Source: Linyphia triangularis
Lineage: Eukaryota; Arthropoda; Arachnida; Araneae; Linyphiidae
Length of the DNA: 64,000 nucleotides
Direction: 5' to 3'
Assembly: GCA_963978545.1 (NCBI GenBank)
Contig: OZ021727.1
Span: 22,848,943-22,912,942, forward strand
Each line of letters begins with the position of its first letter. Position 1 is the first letter of the stretch. Shown here in pieces: positions 46,986 through 60,200 of this stretch. The notes under the pieces were generated by a model. The model was not told where the DNA came from and made no database searches. It worked only from the letters and a program-made list of their open reading frames with translations. The translations under genes were made by a program, and so were the position numbers.

Positions 46986-47414
46986 AAGGGTTCCCACTCA
47001 AATCTCAGATTGAAAATCAATGACTTTTCAATGACCTTTAAGGACCTAATTAATGTTTTTAAGGACCTTTGAAAATTTGTTTTCAGGCATCATGTCAACA
47101 TATAAATTTTTAATAAAGTACATTCTGACAAAAAAGTTAGAAATTGGTGTATACGTAATACAAATATGACAGAGAATTCCGATACAGTGTAGATAAGTGG
47201 CAGTCACGTGGGGATAGCAAGTCCGAGTTGTATTTTTATTAATTTTGCAGTTAGCCACACAACATCTGCAAAAATTAAAAACTTTTAAGGACCTTTAAAC
47301 ATTTTCAAGGACTTTTAAGCACCTCAAAGCATTTTCAATCACTTTCAAGGCCTTAAAAACAAGTTCAAAAATATTAAGCACTTTTAATGACTTTCAAAGA
47401 CCGTGGAATCCCTG
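46986..47414. mobile_element. hAT-like MITE, copy 2
   Basis: Same family as 36571-36909. It starts AAGGGTTCCCAC (first base mutated), ends GTGGAATCCCTG, and keeps the internal order CAATGACTTTTCAATGA, AAGGACCTTTGAAAATTTG, AATTCCGATACAGTG, AGATAAGTGGC and CAAGGCCTT. It is about 90 bp longer because of extra sequence around 47225-47290. The flanks share TTTAT at both sides, shorter than a standard hAT duplication. Confidence 0.8.
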
Positions 47415-50400
47415 TTTATACTAATTTAAATTCCAATCTTGTATTTTTTTTCCATTGATAAAAATCACTCATTATTCAGTGATAGCCTAACAAGAGAAAA
47501 AAAATTACAATTTCAGTCGTCATCTCCCCTATGTCTTATCTTTCAGACTAATAAGATCTTTAAATACGAACAAAAGAGGTCTTTGATCCTTTGTTGTACA
47601 TCTTGAAATAAGAACGCCAACAACACCCAAATTACAGCAATTATACCCTTGTCCTTTAGAAAATGCACTCCCTGATGACATGTTTAGAAATTCTAAATTC
47701 GATCACGGCATTTATGATTATTCCAGAACGTGAGATTCGAAGTTGGAAGCAATCGCCATCAAATGCCATGCGTAAGGGAGGAACTATCTGCTATCTATCT
47801 AGATCAAATTGCCTTTTTAGCCGGACTAAAGTGGGAAACCATTGCTGAATGCTGAGTTGTGTTCACGGCAAGTAACAAGTCACGAAAGGGGGTTCTTATA
47901 ATAAGGTAATAAGGAGGAAGTGCTCTTGTTGGTCGTGTTTATAACCCTCACAGTCATCAAAAAATGCAATGTACCTTGAAACGTTAATAACTAATGTTAA
48001 CACAATATTGAGTTTTTATGAAAAATACGGAGAAAAGTGTGACATATGGACCTATGTTAAATAATTTGGATAGTAATTAATTAATATAATACATCATCTG
48101 CTAATATGTTGTTTTGGTATTTTACAAGAGCTGAGCTTTACAATCAACGCATGGAACATATTTGGAGATTTATTTATATTGTTAAATTTCATTTCATGCA
48201 ACAGTCATATATATGATTGAAGGCTAGCACCTGAACCTTGTTATTGGAAACGGGTAGGGGGTTGGTTTGATAGGTTTATCATCCATATGTTCTGGAGTTT
48301 GTAAGATTCAAAGGAGTTCGACTAGGTGATATGTTGGTTGATGATGAAGTTATATTTCAACAATTTCGGAAGAAAGTAAGAATGTACCAAAGTGTTCTAA
48401 ATATTGAGGCTTTATTTGAAAATGATATTTAATCTTTAATGAAAACCAATATTTTTATAAAGTAATTATAATTTTATACTTTGAAATTTGGAGGTATGGG
48501 GTTTCTTTTTAAGATATAAGTGTTCATATTTTTGACTATACAATAAAATCGGATGCTTTTCCCATTAGTTCTTTGTATATTGTTTTCGAAGAACTCTCGA
48601 GTTTGGATTATGTTACTAAATTGAAAAACTTAAACTTGTATGCATTGGAGGAAAGAAAGACTACAGGGGATTTAAATCAATTGTTTAAAAATTTATCACA
48701 CAATGTTGTTTTGAAATTTATTAAACAATGATGTTTTAAAGGTTTACAGAAAAATACAGGAGACATAAAAAGAGGTCACGCTTACAAGTTATATATTTAG
48801 TTCTCTTAGAAACTTAGAACACTGCAAACATTTATTTTACAATAGAATGGTTAAAAAATAAACAATCTGCTAGACACATAGTTGATTGTACTGAAGAAAA
48901 TAGTTTTAAAATACAGCTGGCTATGCATTGGGATATTGTAAAGAAGAAAGAAACTTTATCATCTTGGATATGCATTGTGAGACTGTGCCTATAATTGATC
49001 ATAATTTTTTAATTACAACGTCAAGAGATTGGTTTAAGCAATTTTCCATTAGTAATACATTTAAGATATATATTGAAAGCTTGTAAGTAAAACAAATATG
49101 CGTCATTATACAGCTCAACGTGTATTGAAAATTAATTTTGTTTTACCAAATATAATATACATAAAAAGCTGTTCTCAATAGCATTTTGTAAACTAGACAT
49201 CGACATTTCTTTCACATTGATTTTTTTACGTTTAATGCAATTCGCTGTTCATTATATCCATCACTAGAGATTGAGTTTAAAAACAAATCAAATAAACCAG
49301 CAAAGGGGTCAAAAAGACAACGCAAGGCATTACGGGATTAGTTACAGGAAAAGTGAATTTCCTCATAACAAATTATCATAAGAGTTGTACTTTATACATG
49401 AACATGCCAACTTGTCCTTATAACATCGAGCTCATTTATTCGTTAAAAAGTTGCAAACTTACCCAATATTTGATTTGGAAAGCATCCTGAATTGGCATCA
49501 CATCCTAAGCAAACCCAAAGCAATTTCAATTATCAATTAACTTACGGTTACTTTTCATACAATTGTTAATTATCCAATTCTAATATGAAGATTATACAAA
49601 TATCTTGTAGAAAGTTGCTTTATTCTAAGATGTCCTCTGGTTATTCACCTTAAAAATCTAAGGCCTCTGACCTCATCTCCACTTTTTGGTTCATGAAGGA
49701 AAAAGTTTGCTATTTCATCCATACCCTTTCCCTTCTCAGTCTAATATAACCCCACCGTCCAATAACAGAAGTCCTCGGTGGTATTTTCTTAAGTTGAGAA
49801 ATCAAGTGAAGCGATTCTAATTACAACAACGCACAAAAAGTGTTATTTATACCGAAGAGTGTGGCAACATGAAGTAGAAGTGGTTTCTCAACCGCTAAGT
49901 CAATGATTGTTGATTGAAAACAAGAACTGTAGCAATCATCATGTTTGGAAATATTGCTGGGAAGAGGATCACCTTTTAATTTGTCGACCTCGACTGAAAG
50001 TGTGAACTATATTTTTCGGAGTGAACTTTACTTTTTGGGAGCGTTTCAAACTCACTTTCCTTTAAATTCTTAAGAGAACATGGTGTTTATATTTCTCAAT
50101 GTATTCGCAATCAGTTTAGGTAATTTTTTCGCAGTTAATATGTATCACTGAGGAATGGATGCGATTATATCATATGTATCTTTGAAAATGCCGCATAAGA
50201 AAATAACTATTAATTTTTATTTGCTCACTTTTTTCAACAATAATTATTAATTAGTATTCAAAAATTTAAAACCAAGCAGTTATCCATATTATTATTACAG
50301 GAAGTTATCCAAATCTCTATTAAAACTTGGGGCGTGGTATATCGCACAACTTAAAATTACACAATAAATATTGGTCATTGATGCATTCAAATTTTAAATG

Positions 50401-50443
50401 GAATGGTGTTATTTACTATTTCCATATTTTTACTTATTTAACT
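47415..50443. other. AT-rich stretch with weak exon candidates
   Basis: Includes the micro-exon candidate at 49463-49504 on the minus strand. On the plus strand, 50080-50119 reads MVFIFLNVFAISL before a GTAATT donor-like site, which could be a signal-peptide exon. The rest shows no domain or repeat that I recognise. Confidence 0.4.
49463..49504 (-). CDS. Candidate 42-nt micro-exon, Cys-containing, phase 1-1
   Basis: On the minus strand, a pyrimidine-rich acceptor (TTTGCTTAG) and a donor (TTGG|GTAAG) bound a 42-nt segment. In phase 1 it reads CDANSGCFPNQILG. Strand, phase and paired Cys agree with the LDLa-type gene downstream, but it would imply introns totalling about 30 kb. I recognise no domain. 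It may belong to this gene, to another gene, or be a chance match. Confidence 0.35.
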
Positions 50444-51068
50444 AAAAATGACCATTTCGGCGATATTTTTAGCAATAATTTTTACATAGACAGAAAATAA
50501 ATTAAAACCCCAAAACGGCAAAATTGGAGTCGTTATTCGATAAACATTGCATGATTCGTTTCTTAAGCCTAAAATAAAGGGAAATCAAAATTGGGAAATC
50601 GTGGTAACGCAGTTGACGGGCGATGCTCAATTGCAGAAAATTCGGTGTTACAGGCATTAGTTTTTCAACTTTTAAAGCTTTTATCGCATTTCTATGGGAA
50701 TTTTGAAGGTGGGGACGTATAGAACACCTTGGAAGGCAACGCTTTTTATCAAAATCGTTAGAGCCGGTTTTTTTTAGTAATTTCTGAAAAGCATGATTTT
50801 TTCATAATTTCAACCTTATGCGCATGCGTAATTTTGACAAAAATCTTGGTGGTAGGTCCCATGGACACCGTAAAACAAAATTTGAACATTGTACAATTCA
50901 TTCGGGAGTTATGCTGAGTATACTCAGACAGACATTCTTTCTAGATCAGCTTTTTGAAATCAGTATGTTCTAAAACGTGGAGAAATGTTAAAAATAATCG
51001 ATTTTATTTTAATGAAAACAATACTTTCATTACCCTATGTTAACACATGGATAGTTGAAAGTAAAAAA
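50444..51068 (+). repeat. Large dispersed repeat, copy B
   Basis: Same ordered landmarks as 24180-25256, without the extra internal segment of that copy. It ends ATGTTAACACATGGATAGTTG-like, the diverged form of the palindromic end seen near 25230-25250. Confidence 0.65.
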
Positions 51069-53473
51069 ATGTATGTAGCTCTATTTGTGTCGATATAGAA
51101 AGTACATTCTAATAGTTCTGGTTCGCAAAACCTCAAAAGCTAAGACCTATGCACTTTGACGTAGTTTCAGCAGCGTGGAGTCACGTAGCTAGTTGGCAAC
51201 ATTAATTTTCTAAAAGTAAATACTGATATGACAATGTTTATTATCAGCTGAATAAATTAAGGTTCTTTATTATTTATAAGCCTGAACTGATAATTATGTA
51301 ACTTTTTAATGATATTAATGATATAAAATACTTCAACGTTGATTCCGTTGTATTGTTCATGATTTTGAGTGTTATTTGCATGCATACGGTTGCATTCATA
51401 CATTCAAGTTCATTATCATTTGAATAACTAAAAGTTCTTTATTATTTATATTTCACAGCTCTTAATTTTTGAGAGCGAGCGATATTATTTATAACTATTC
51501 AAAATAACTTTTTTGTTTTCAAAGTCTAATTGATCCTAACCTTCAAATTGTTTCATTATACTACAAAATGGGTTGTTGTTAAATCCAAAATGATTGTCAC
51601 AAAGCTTTGTGGCTTTGAAAACACTTCGTGTTCTAAAGCTACCTGGTATGTTTCCCATTCAGAATCAGTAAGATCAAAATAAGTTGTCAAACATCTTTAG
51701 ATCGCGACTTCTTATATTAAAAACGCTTCATTCTGCTCTATGAGTATTTTTGAACTTTAATTCGTAATTTTAACTAACAACATGAAATTGCGTTTCGCTG
51801 AAAATTGCAGTGGTGCATCATGGTACTATATTTTTTTATGAAGCTCAAAATTATTTTTATAAAAAAGCGCGAACAAACGAAGTTTCATTAACTTTTTTGT
51901 TGAACATACATAATGGGAAAACAGTTATAACTAAAAGGCGCATTGCTTATGTTCTATCATCGTACTTTTGTTTTTGTTAATCATTGTAACGAATTTTGAA
52001 TGTAATTAAATTTCTTTACTGTTATGAATGAAATACCACACTTTAAAATATTTGACCCATTCCACAAATCACAAATAGAAGAAAGTTATGCATACTCATT
52101 ATTTCACAGTCAAATAATAGCTAATTAATAAAACACTGTTGGCCTTTTCTATCATAACTGAACCCTTGAAGTAAATAAATGGGACCTCTCAATATTATTG
52201 GCCATATGGTGCACTGATCTAACTGGTCACTCAAAGATAGGTATTACTTATCTATTATTGTAAATTTCTGTAATTTGGAAAAACATTAACTGATATAAAA
52301 AAATAATCTAAATGAATAATATTCATTATTCGAAAACTACTTTTTGAAGTTTTTAATACCAGGACCTTAACTGCATTGCTATTTTGTTATTTGAATGACG
52401 CACATTATTTAGTATCGAGGTAAATTCCGTGCTCATTTTTTCTTGGTTTGCTTCATAAGACTGAAGAAAAATTTGGTTGAAATTGTTTCAAGATGCAATG
52501 GGATAAATCAAACCCTACTAGAGTTGTTCCATTCGATATGTTAAAATATTGCCTATGCTAAACAAAGAATCAAATAATACAAAGCACTAAGCCAATTCGG
52601 TATGATAATGAATTGTCATAAGGAGTCAAAACTGGATCATATTATTCTTTCGGGGTAATTGTATCGCGCATCCGATTGGAAAAATTCTTGGAAACTTACT
52701 TTACTAGACGTCACAAAACAAGCTGCTACAATTTCCATTGCATCTTCTCACTTCTGAAAGCAGTTTTACAAATTGTATACGAACGCAGTATGAATACTTG
52801 TTAGCGAATGATCTGCATTTGAGCCATTCAAAAGAATTTCTCACCTTGAAATGACATATAGATCGTTAAATAAAGCGCATCTATAAAATATGCTTTGGTC
52901 TTTTAACTGGGACAGACATTTACGACCCATTCAGAAGAAAATCGTCACCATTTCGTCAATCGATTCGGTTTAGTGTTGTGAAAGCATAAACGGAATGTGC
53001 AAAATGCTGAAATTTGGACCACACAATTCTCATGTAAATGTGGGAGACGAAACTTCTTCTTCGACCGAATTTTAAATTCGCTTCGTGCGATATTCGTCTT
53101 TGAGTTTATGTGACTGTGCAAGTGCAAATAATGCGAATCCGTGAGAAAACGTGCAAATCGCAGAGCTGTGAAATGAGATCTACATTGGTGGATTGAATTC
53201 AGGCGTTCTCTAAATGTGAGAAAAATTACCCAAGTTCGCTTTTTGCGGTAAATTTAACCTTCGTCAGGCGCATTGTCCAATCTTTCTACTTTCTATTGAT
53301 TTTAACCATCTATTTTTTAAACTGGAAATATGATTTGAAAGCTCGGCTGAAAAAATTTAAAATATCAGTTCTTTATACAAGGTGCGTTATTTTATGATTT
53401 CTTTTACAACCGATCACTAATGAAATAAGCAAACCTGTAAGCAAATGAACTCTGTGCTAAAAGAGAGAAACTT
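51069..53473. other. Stretch without recognisable content
   Basis: AT-rich sequence. A TTCTTTATTATTTATA phrase occurs twice near 51260 and 51435. An open frame at 52945-53127 on the minus strand has no recognised domain. Confidence 0.5.
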
Positions 53474-53813
53474 CCCAGGTAGCACAGCTGTATTGGCCAA
53501 TGTCGGAAACAGGGGTCCTAGGAAGATTGACCAGTCCATTCCGGATTTCGAGCATTGTTCCAAAATAAATAAATCTTTTTAAAAAAATTAACAGGTCACA
53601 ACCATCACAAAACATATATCTTAACCCTCCATCCTATCTTATAACACGATTTTGTAATTTTAAAACTCTGCATCAACATTTCAAAACTTCCAGTATATTT
53701 TACCCAGCACTGGGCGAGTTTGGCCCAGATCAGTAGCAACGGTCAGTCTACAACGGTCCACATCGGATTTGGCCAGTGTCGATCCAATATTGGCCAGAGG
53801 ATTTGTGCTACTG
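53474..53813 (+). mobile_element. GGCCA-family interspersed element, copy 3
   Basis: Starts CCCAGGTAGCACAGCTGTAT and ends TTTGTGCTACTGTG. Internal order matches copy 1 (TTGTTCCAAAAT, TTCAAAACTTCCAGTATATT, CCAGCACTGGGC, GGTCCACATCGGA, TTGGCCA). It is only about 65 bp from the next element at 53878. Confidence 0.8.
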
Positions 53814-53877
53814 TGAATTCAGTTATCAGTAGCAACCAATAAAATACATCAATGGAGAAGAATCTTCTAGGATGAAG

Positions 53878-55155
53878 TACCGTAAAATGGGGTGAATAGG
53901 AACAGCGGGGTGAATCGGAACGAAACTTCATGAAATTACAAAGAAATTATTATTTTACACAAATAAAGCAGTTTTATTAATTATATATATATTTTTCATT
54001 TGGTTAACATGTTTTTAATCTTGAAACATGTTTTATGGGGTTTTCAACTCTGTCCTTTTTTTTAAAAAAAATTCTGAAACAGCGTGCATACAATCCAATG
54101 AGTTTTAACCTCTCCAAAACTTATCCCGTAATTAATAACAGGTACCAGTTATAGACTTAACTAATATATTTTTAGATAAGTCTAAACATCCGCAACAGCA
54201 TGCCATACTTAATTTAACTTGGTTTTAAAACTTTTTATTTTACGAATTTTTATGTTTTGCCTCGTCTCGATTTTGAGATTTGCGGGGTGAATCGGAACAC
54301 TTGAAAAGTGATATTAAAAAGCTGTTTTTGACAAGATTATGTTCCACACAAGATTCAACGACTGAAAAAGAGTCTAATTACTCCCTTCAAGACAATAATC
54401 AAGATTGCAGCCTTGAATAAATGTCAGAAGAGGAGCCTGGTTTCCGCATGGCAGAAAACCCGATTGTTCCAGGGGTTTTTTCTCTAAATGACTTCTTTAT
54501 CTTTAAGTTATATGGAAAAATGTATGAAGACTACGTGAGAAAAGTTTTACACATACAACATTATTGCTATATAAGTGTGTTTTACAAAAAGCGCTTATGA
54601 ACGAAGAGATTTTCTGAAACAAATGAGGATACTTTTCTCCTTTCTCAAGATATTTTAAAGAATTTGCAGTCATACGACACGCAAACATAAAGTAGATTAA
54701 AAAGTATTTTTAATTTTAATGACTATTTGGATGAGTTATAGGAGAGTTATATAAGAGTTGATACGCTTTCAAACATATGATTTGTTTTGACAATAATTGA
54801 CAAACACAAATTTTATCCGGCATATTAAATGATTTTTTTATGATAATTTTGTGTTCCTATTCACCACAATGCATTATTATTTGTTTTTGGCCACCCTGTA
54901 AACATTTAAATAAGATCAGACAAAAATTGTAACGAGTGTTCCGATTCACCCCTTTCTGCGGGGTGAATCGGAACACCATGAAAAAATTCAAAATAAATTA
55001 AAGTCCTAGTTTTTACAAAATTTTTTGGGTTGATTCTCAAAGAAGAAGGTAAGACCCAAGTTTCTATGTCAAAAATATGTTCCTTAATGATCTTATTACA
55101 ACCGATTATTACTTTGAAAGTTGAAAAGTGTTCAAATTCACCCCATTTTACGGTA
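53878..55155. mobile_element. TA-flanked 1.28-kb transposon with repeated GGGGTGAATCGGAAC motifs
   Basis: The ends TACCGTAAAATGGGGTGAAT and ATTCACCCCATTTTACGGTA are perfect 20-bp inverted repeats including the TA. The word GGGGTGAATCGGAAC or a close variant recurs in direct orientation near 53889, 53907, 54282 and 54959, and inverted near 54852, 54938 and 55128. No transposase frame survives; small open frames inside have no recognised domain. Non-autonomous Tc1/mariner-like by target site. Confidence 0.85.
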
Positions 55156-56560
55156 ATTTTTAATTTGTTGAAACATGGGGAATATATATTCCGGGTAGAA
55201 GCCATTAAAAACTGAAATTTTAAACCTAGTTAAAAATGTGTAATTGGTTTTATCCATTGTCCGATCAGATTTGTCTCGGAAATCAAACAACTACAAACTT
55301 TTTATGTTATTTCAGATGCAAATTAAAATATTTATGCTTGAAATAATGGGAAATCGCAGGACTAAACTCAACTATTCATGGAAAAAAAATCCCCTCTTGA
55401 TATCATCGAAGTTCCATTTATTTCTATAAATGTATAGGAATAAGAAATAATGCCCAAGGTAGTACGTACACATGAAGCTGAAACAAATTCAATTCATATA
55501 CCCTCTATCTTTTATCAAAACTTGATCTAAAAATTATTAAAGTCACACAATCTAAATTCTTATATGATTCAGGAAACAATTAAATCATAAAACAACAGTG
55601 CACACACAAAATTAAACAATGGATTTTTTATTTACAGAACAATTCCTTGGGTTATTCGACCTTTAGCTATTTGATTCTGAACTTCTAGTATAAGAAAAGG
55701 AAATGATAAAAGAAATGTTCTTCCTTGAGTAAATACTGTTTAGAAATGCTAGGACAACACGCATGGTTTTATTTTATTTTATGCAAGGTCATATTGAAGG
55801 ATTTCAAATTTAATTGTGTTTTACTTTGAAGAAAATAAGTAAAAATAGGATAGCGGAAGGCTTTTTAAGTTGTACACAAAGTGACGTTAGTTGAATAGAC
55901 AGAAAATAATTTTATTTACGAGAAAGTGAATTAATAATAAAGTATGACTTATTAAAGTTAGAAAAACACATAAGTCATGATATTTTTACTGTAACTGTTA
56001 AATGTTAGTGCTTTATCGAAGACAATTACTGGTGATATCTGTAACATTTATAATAGTAGTTAAGTCTAAAAATCTAATATAATGTAGCTTATATGTGTGG
56101 GTTTGAAGGATCTGTTGGGACAGTGCATGCGAGTTTCTTTTTGTACAAAACTACTAATTAATCTTAATCTAATTTAGCACGTTTAAGTTTCAAAACAACA
56201 AAAGAAAGGTCACTGTTGAGATTTCGGAGAAGAAAAAAAAAAAGAAAAAAAACTTGCTATTTTCCTTCTCCAAAAAGCCGAACTTTGATATTTTTTCACA
56301 TATACCGTTTTACCGAGTAACTTTCTAAGACAAAATTTTAATGTTTCTTCACAAACTCTATAAAAAAAAAAAAAAGACTAGTAATATCGATCTAGTTAAT
56401 CAAAAATTTCAAAAGTTGGATGATTTATCCATTAAAAATTTTAAAAAAATGGACATGCACGATTTTTTAAGTGCACTACACTTTCGTTACACTATGTAAC
56501 GATATTAACACCGATCGAATGAAAAACAGTAACAGCTTTCGTTTTCCAACTAAATGTGCT
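55156..56560. other. Stretch without recognisable content
   Basis: AT-rich sequence with A-runs near 56230-56250 and 56360-56375. No domain, splice pair or repeat that I can support. Confidence 0.5.
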
Positions 56561-57289
56561 TTAAGGGGGTCTGGTACCGAAAATAAAAAAAAACTTTATT
56601 TATGTACATTTTTATGTCAAAAATTTATTTTATGTATAAGATACTATTTATACATCTTTGAGAAAATGTTTTTTTAAAATATTGTGTTTGGTTATTTAAA
56701 AAAAAATAAAAAACCAAGAAAAATCCATAATAATTGATGTTTGCGTATTTTGAAAGTCAAGAAAAAATAAATTTTTTTTCAAAGTGAAAGCTTTCTGTAA
56801 TACATAATTATATAAAGAAAATTTCGTCTTCACAGAATTTTGATAGATGAATTAAAAAAAAATTAAAAAAATTCTCAAAGTTAAAATATTGAAATTTTTG
56901 CTTTTTTTTATGGTATCTTTTACGCTAAATGTTATATTTTAAAACAGAATTAAAAAAATAAAATTCTGTGAAGACAAAATATTTAAAACTATATAAATTA
57001 AGTGCTCCAAAAATTTGAATAGCCAATTATTAATGCTTCTGGAGATATGTCGATTTGAATATGCAACATCTGTGAAAAACACTAGAGTTCGAAAAACGCA
57101 CTTTAAGCAGACGCTTCAAGGTGTGACGCCCATTAGTGATGTTTAAATAACAGGTAATTTTGTGGCGTTCTAATCACCGGAGGTATAAGATAAAAACATC
57201 ATTCTCTTCAGGAATGTATGAACTATTTTTTAAAATCAGAAAAAAAAAATTGGGATTTTTGAAAAAATTTCGGTACTGGACCCCCTTAA
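56561..57289. mobile_element. TTAA-flanked MITE with GGGGGTCTGGTACCGAAA ends
   Basis: It starts TTAAGGGGGTCTGGTACCGA and ends TCGGTACTGGACCCCCTTAA, near-perfect inverted repeats with TTAA at both tips, the piggyBac-type target. A second internal inverted pair (CGTCTTCACAGAATTTT near 56826 and AAAATTCTGTGAAGAC near 56960) makes the middle self-complementary. No coding capacity. Confidence 0.85.
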
Positions 57290-60200
57290 TTGATTTTGTT
57301 TTAAAAGACTGTAGATGGCTTCCGTCCATACTCGCTTCATTTACTTCTTTCTGTGACTAATTAACTTGGTGAAACAGTTACGTTCAGTGTGAAGTCCAAT
57401 AAACAGAGAAGTCCTCGGTCAAGTCGAGTTCCGAAAATTGAAACAGACATAAACTTCGTTTCATAGATAAGTTCTTAAAATTATGAATCCCTCTTATATT
57501 TATTGACCGTATGCAGTATAACGCCAGGCAATGTAATTAGCAATACAATAATATAGCAGGCAAACACATACTATATCATCAGCACGTGTGTCTACTATGA
57601 AGCAACGACAAAATACCAAAAAATCTCAAGAAATTAGAAATTTACTTGTATGAATCACTACATATTTGCAAATAATTTTCTTCCCTTTGTTAAAATTAAA
57701 ATCAATTACAAATTCTAGGAAGTTTCTTTTTTCTGATTTAATTAACGCACTTTCAACAACAAATCAAATAATCGACTCATCCCAGTTAACATTAACATAT
57801 AACAAGGAACAGGAACGCAAGTTACAAGCATATCATTTCAAGATCCTTTTCTTTGCCAACCCGCCCGTTGACCAATTACATTGACCGGCCAGCAGCAGCC
57901 CAAACTTCAAAATGCATAAACATTCATCACAACAGCACTCGCCCTCAAGACAAATCACGATGCCATCAAGGTGTCTACATCCGCCAACCGCAACTATTAC
58001 CATCTTCAAATATGAATATTACCCAATAGATAATCACCGCTCATTTCACATGCGGAAAACACAAAAAAGGTGATAACAATCTGCCATCTTTAAGTAAGGG
58101 TCGATACCAAAAAGCCAATCCTTCATGTTGAAATATTATTTTTTTTATGAATATCACTTACTTTTTTCTTTACGTTCAACTTGAACTCAAGTGATAATGC
58201 CACATATCTTACATCACACAAAACAAAACGTCTTTATGAATACAACAATAATAAAAAAGAGAGAAATGTCTTTGGAACGAAAAAAAGATCTGGGATAAAG
58301 ATGAACCGGGTTAGGTTCCGAGACGGCAGGTAACGCCTATTTCAATTGAAGTATTCTTTTCTTCAATAGGCCTAACCTGCTGCTCACTTTCAGAAAAGAG
58401 AAAGGCTGGCTGTAGATATTTATAGACAACAAAGCTAAAGAGAATAGCTACAACAAGGACTTGGAGATGGACTTCGCCTTAATCCATACACATTAGGTTA
58501 TCTTTGCAAAGGATTCTTTCTGCCCTTTTAATTCAAGAGACACAATGGGAGTTATTGTGGTCTTCTATTTATTAGTGGCTTCCTCATGAGAAACCGAGTT
58601 GAGTTCGGATTTCTTTAGATTTAAGAGCCAAATATATGATTCTCGTGGTTTAAGTTTTAAAGATTATATATGATTGGATTGATAATAATTTTAAATATAA
58701 TGTATTTTGTATCAAACAATCACAAAGTTCCAAATAAGGTTAATAAAAGTATAAATGAAATCTATGTCGCACTTAAGGTGAAAGACGTATCTTGATTGTT
58801 GAAAGGCGAAGGATACAAGAATTCATCAAAAAAAAAAAATCATTAGATATATTTCATATATTCATTTGTTATTAATGAAAATACGAGTACTGAAACCATT
58901 GAAAGTAATGGTGAATAATTAATTAATTATTATTAATAAATAAATTATCAATTCGACATGTGCATACTTCTATACATAATTAGTTAATACATTAAGTAAA
59001 AGTTAGATATGTAAGAGACATAAAAAGGAAGCAAACATTAACATATCAAGCTATGCTGAAAATACATACATTTCAAATGATCTAATAATATTAAGCTCTT
59101 CGCTGAATCAATTTCCCAAATAACTATAATTTAGTTTTTTACAACTTAATAAGTTGCAGAGTAAAAATAAATTTGAGGGTGTAAGTTAAACTTTCAAACA
59201 ATAAAAATGAGATGCATTTGTTCACAAACGAAACAAAAAGAATTACCCGAACTATCACCAATAAATTTATTCGAAATGTGCAACAGCTATTCAATTTAAC
59301 AAGGTACGAAAGTCAACAAAAGCATCACAAACACTACTGGTGTAAATCGTCAAACTTAATTTTCTCAAACTCTTAAAACAAAACATATATCCTCACAGTT
59401 CAACGCGTTTTTAACAGATCATTTAGTAATATAGGTTAAAATCATACTAAAACCACTCTTGAGTCGAGAGTGTTACTTTAAAAGGGAGCAAAGGGACATG
59501 CTATTTAGGGTAGAAGAGCAAAACAGAATTGTCAGCTTTCTTCAGCAAATAGCTGCATTATTTAAGTTTCTCGCTTGACTAATCAGTAAAAGCGTATTTG
59601 TTTTTGATGAGCATCAGCGACTAAACTGCGGGAAAACGGAACTAAATTCTACAGTGGTACACATATTTTTGCGTGAGTGAGCTGGCAGTAAAAGGTGTCG
59701 GTTCTAGTTTTTAGATTTTTCTGACCTAAAAGCAAGGAAGCTATATTGGATCCTAAAGGATTTGTGGATGATTTTTTTAAAAGCTGTAATTTAGTGTGTT
59801 TGCTCTAATGACCTCGTATATAAATGGTTTTTTTTTAGTCAATCCTGTTGAAAAAAAATAAGCCTAAAATTTTAAGGTTATTGGTTTTACTGGAAATAAT
59901 TCACCGTTATAGACTTATAAGGCATCACAAATAAAGGAATAAACATATTTATTTCTCAATGAGTTTAAAATAAGTTTTTTTAAGGTTGTTGAACCGTTTG
60001 TTTTGAAAAGTTTTCATAGGAGCAAATTAAAATCAACCATAAGAAGCTACTACAGATTAGAAATATATTTTCTGGAAATAACTTATACGTGTAATTTTAA
60101 GTATATACAAGAGGTGGTTTTTTTTCTCTTTTTTTTTTCTAACTATAGTAAATATCATTGACTGAAGAAGGGCAACTTCGTAGATTACTATCGTTATCTA

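Noticed and set aside
53743..55215. Protein gene from frames of 61-99 codons
   Set aside because: They fall in the GGCCA element and the TA-flanked transposon and largely translate their repeats; no transposase motif is visible.
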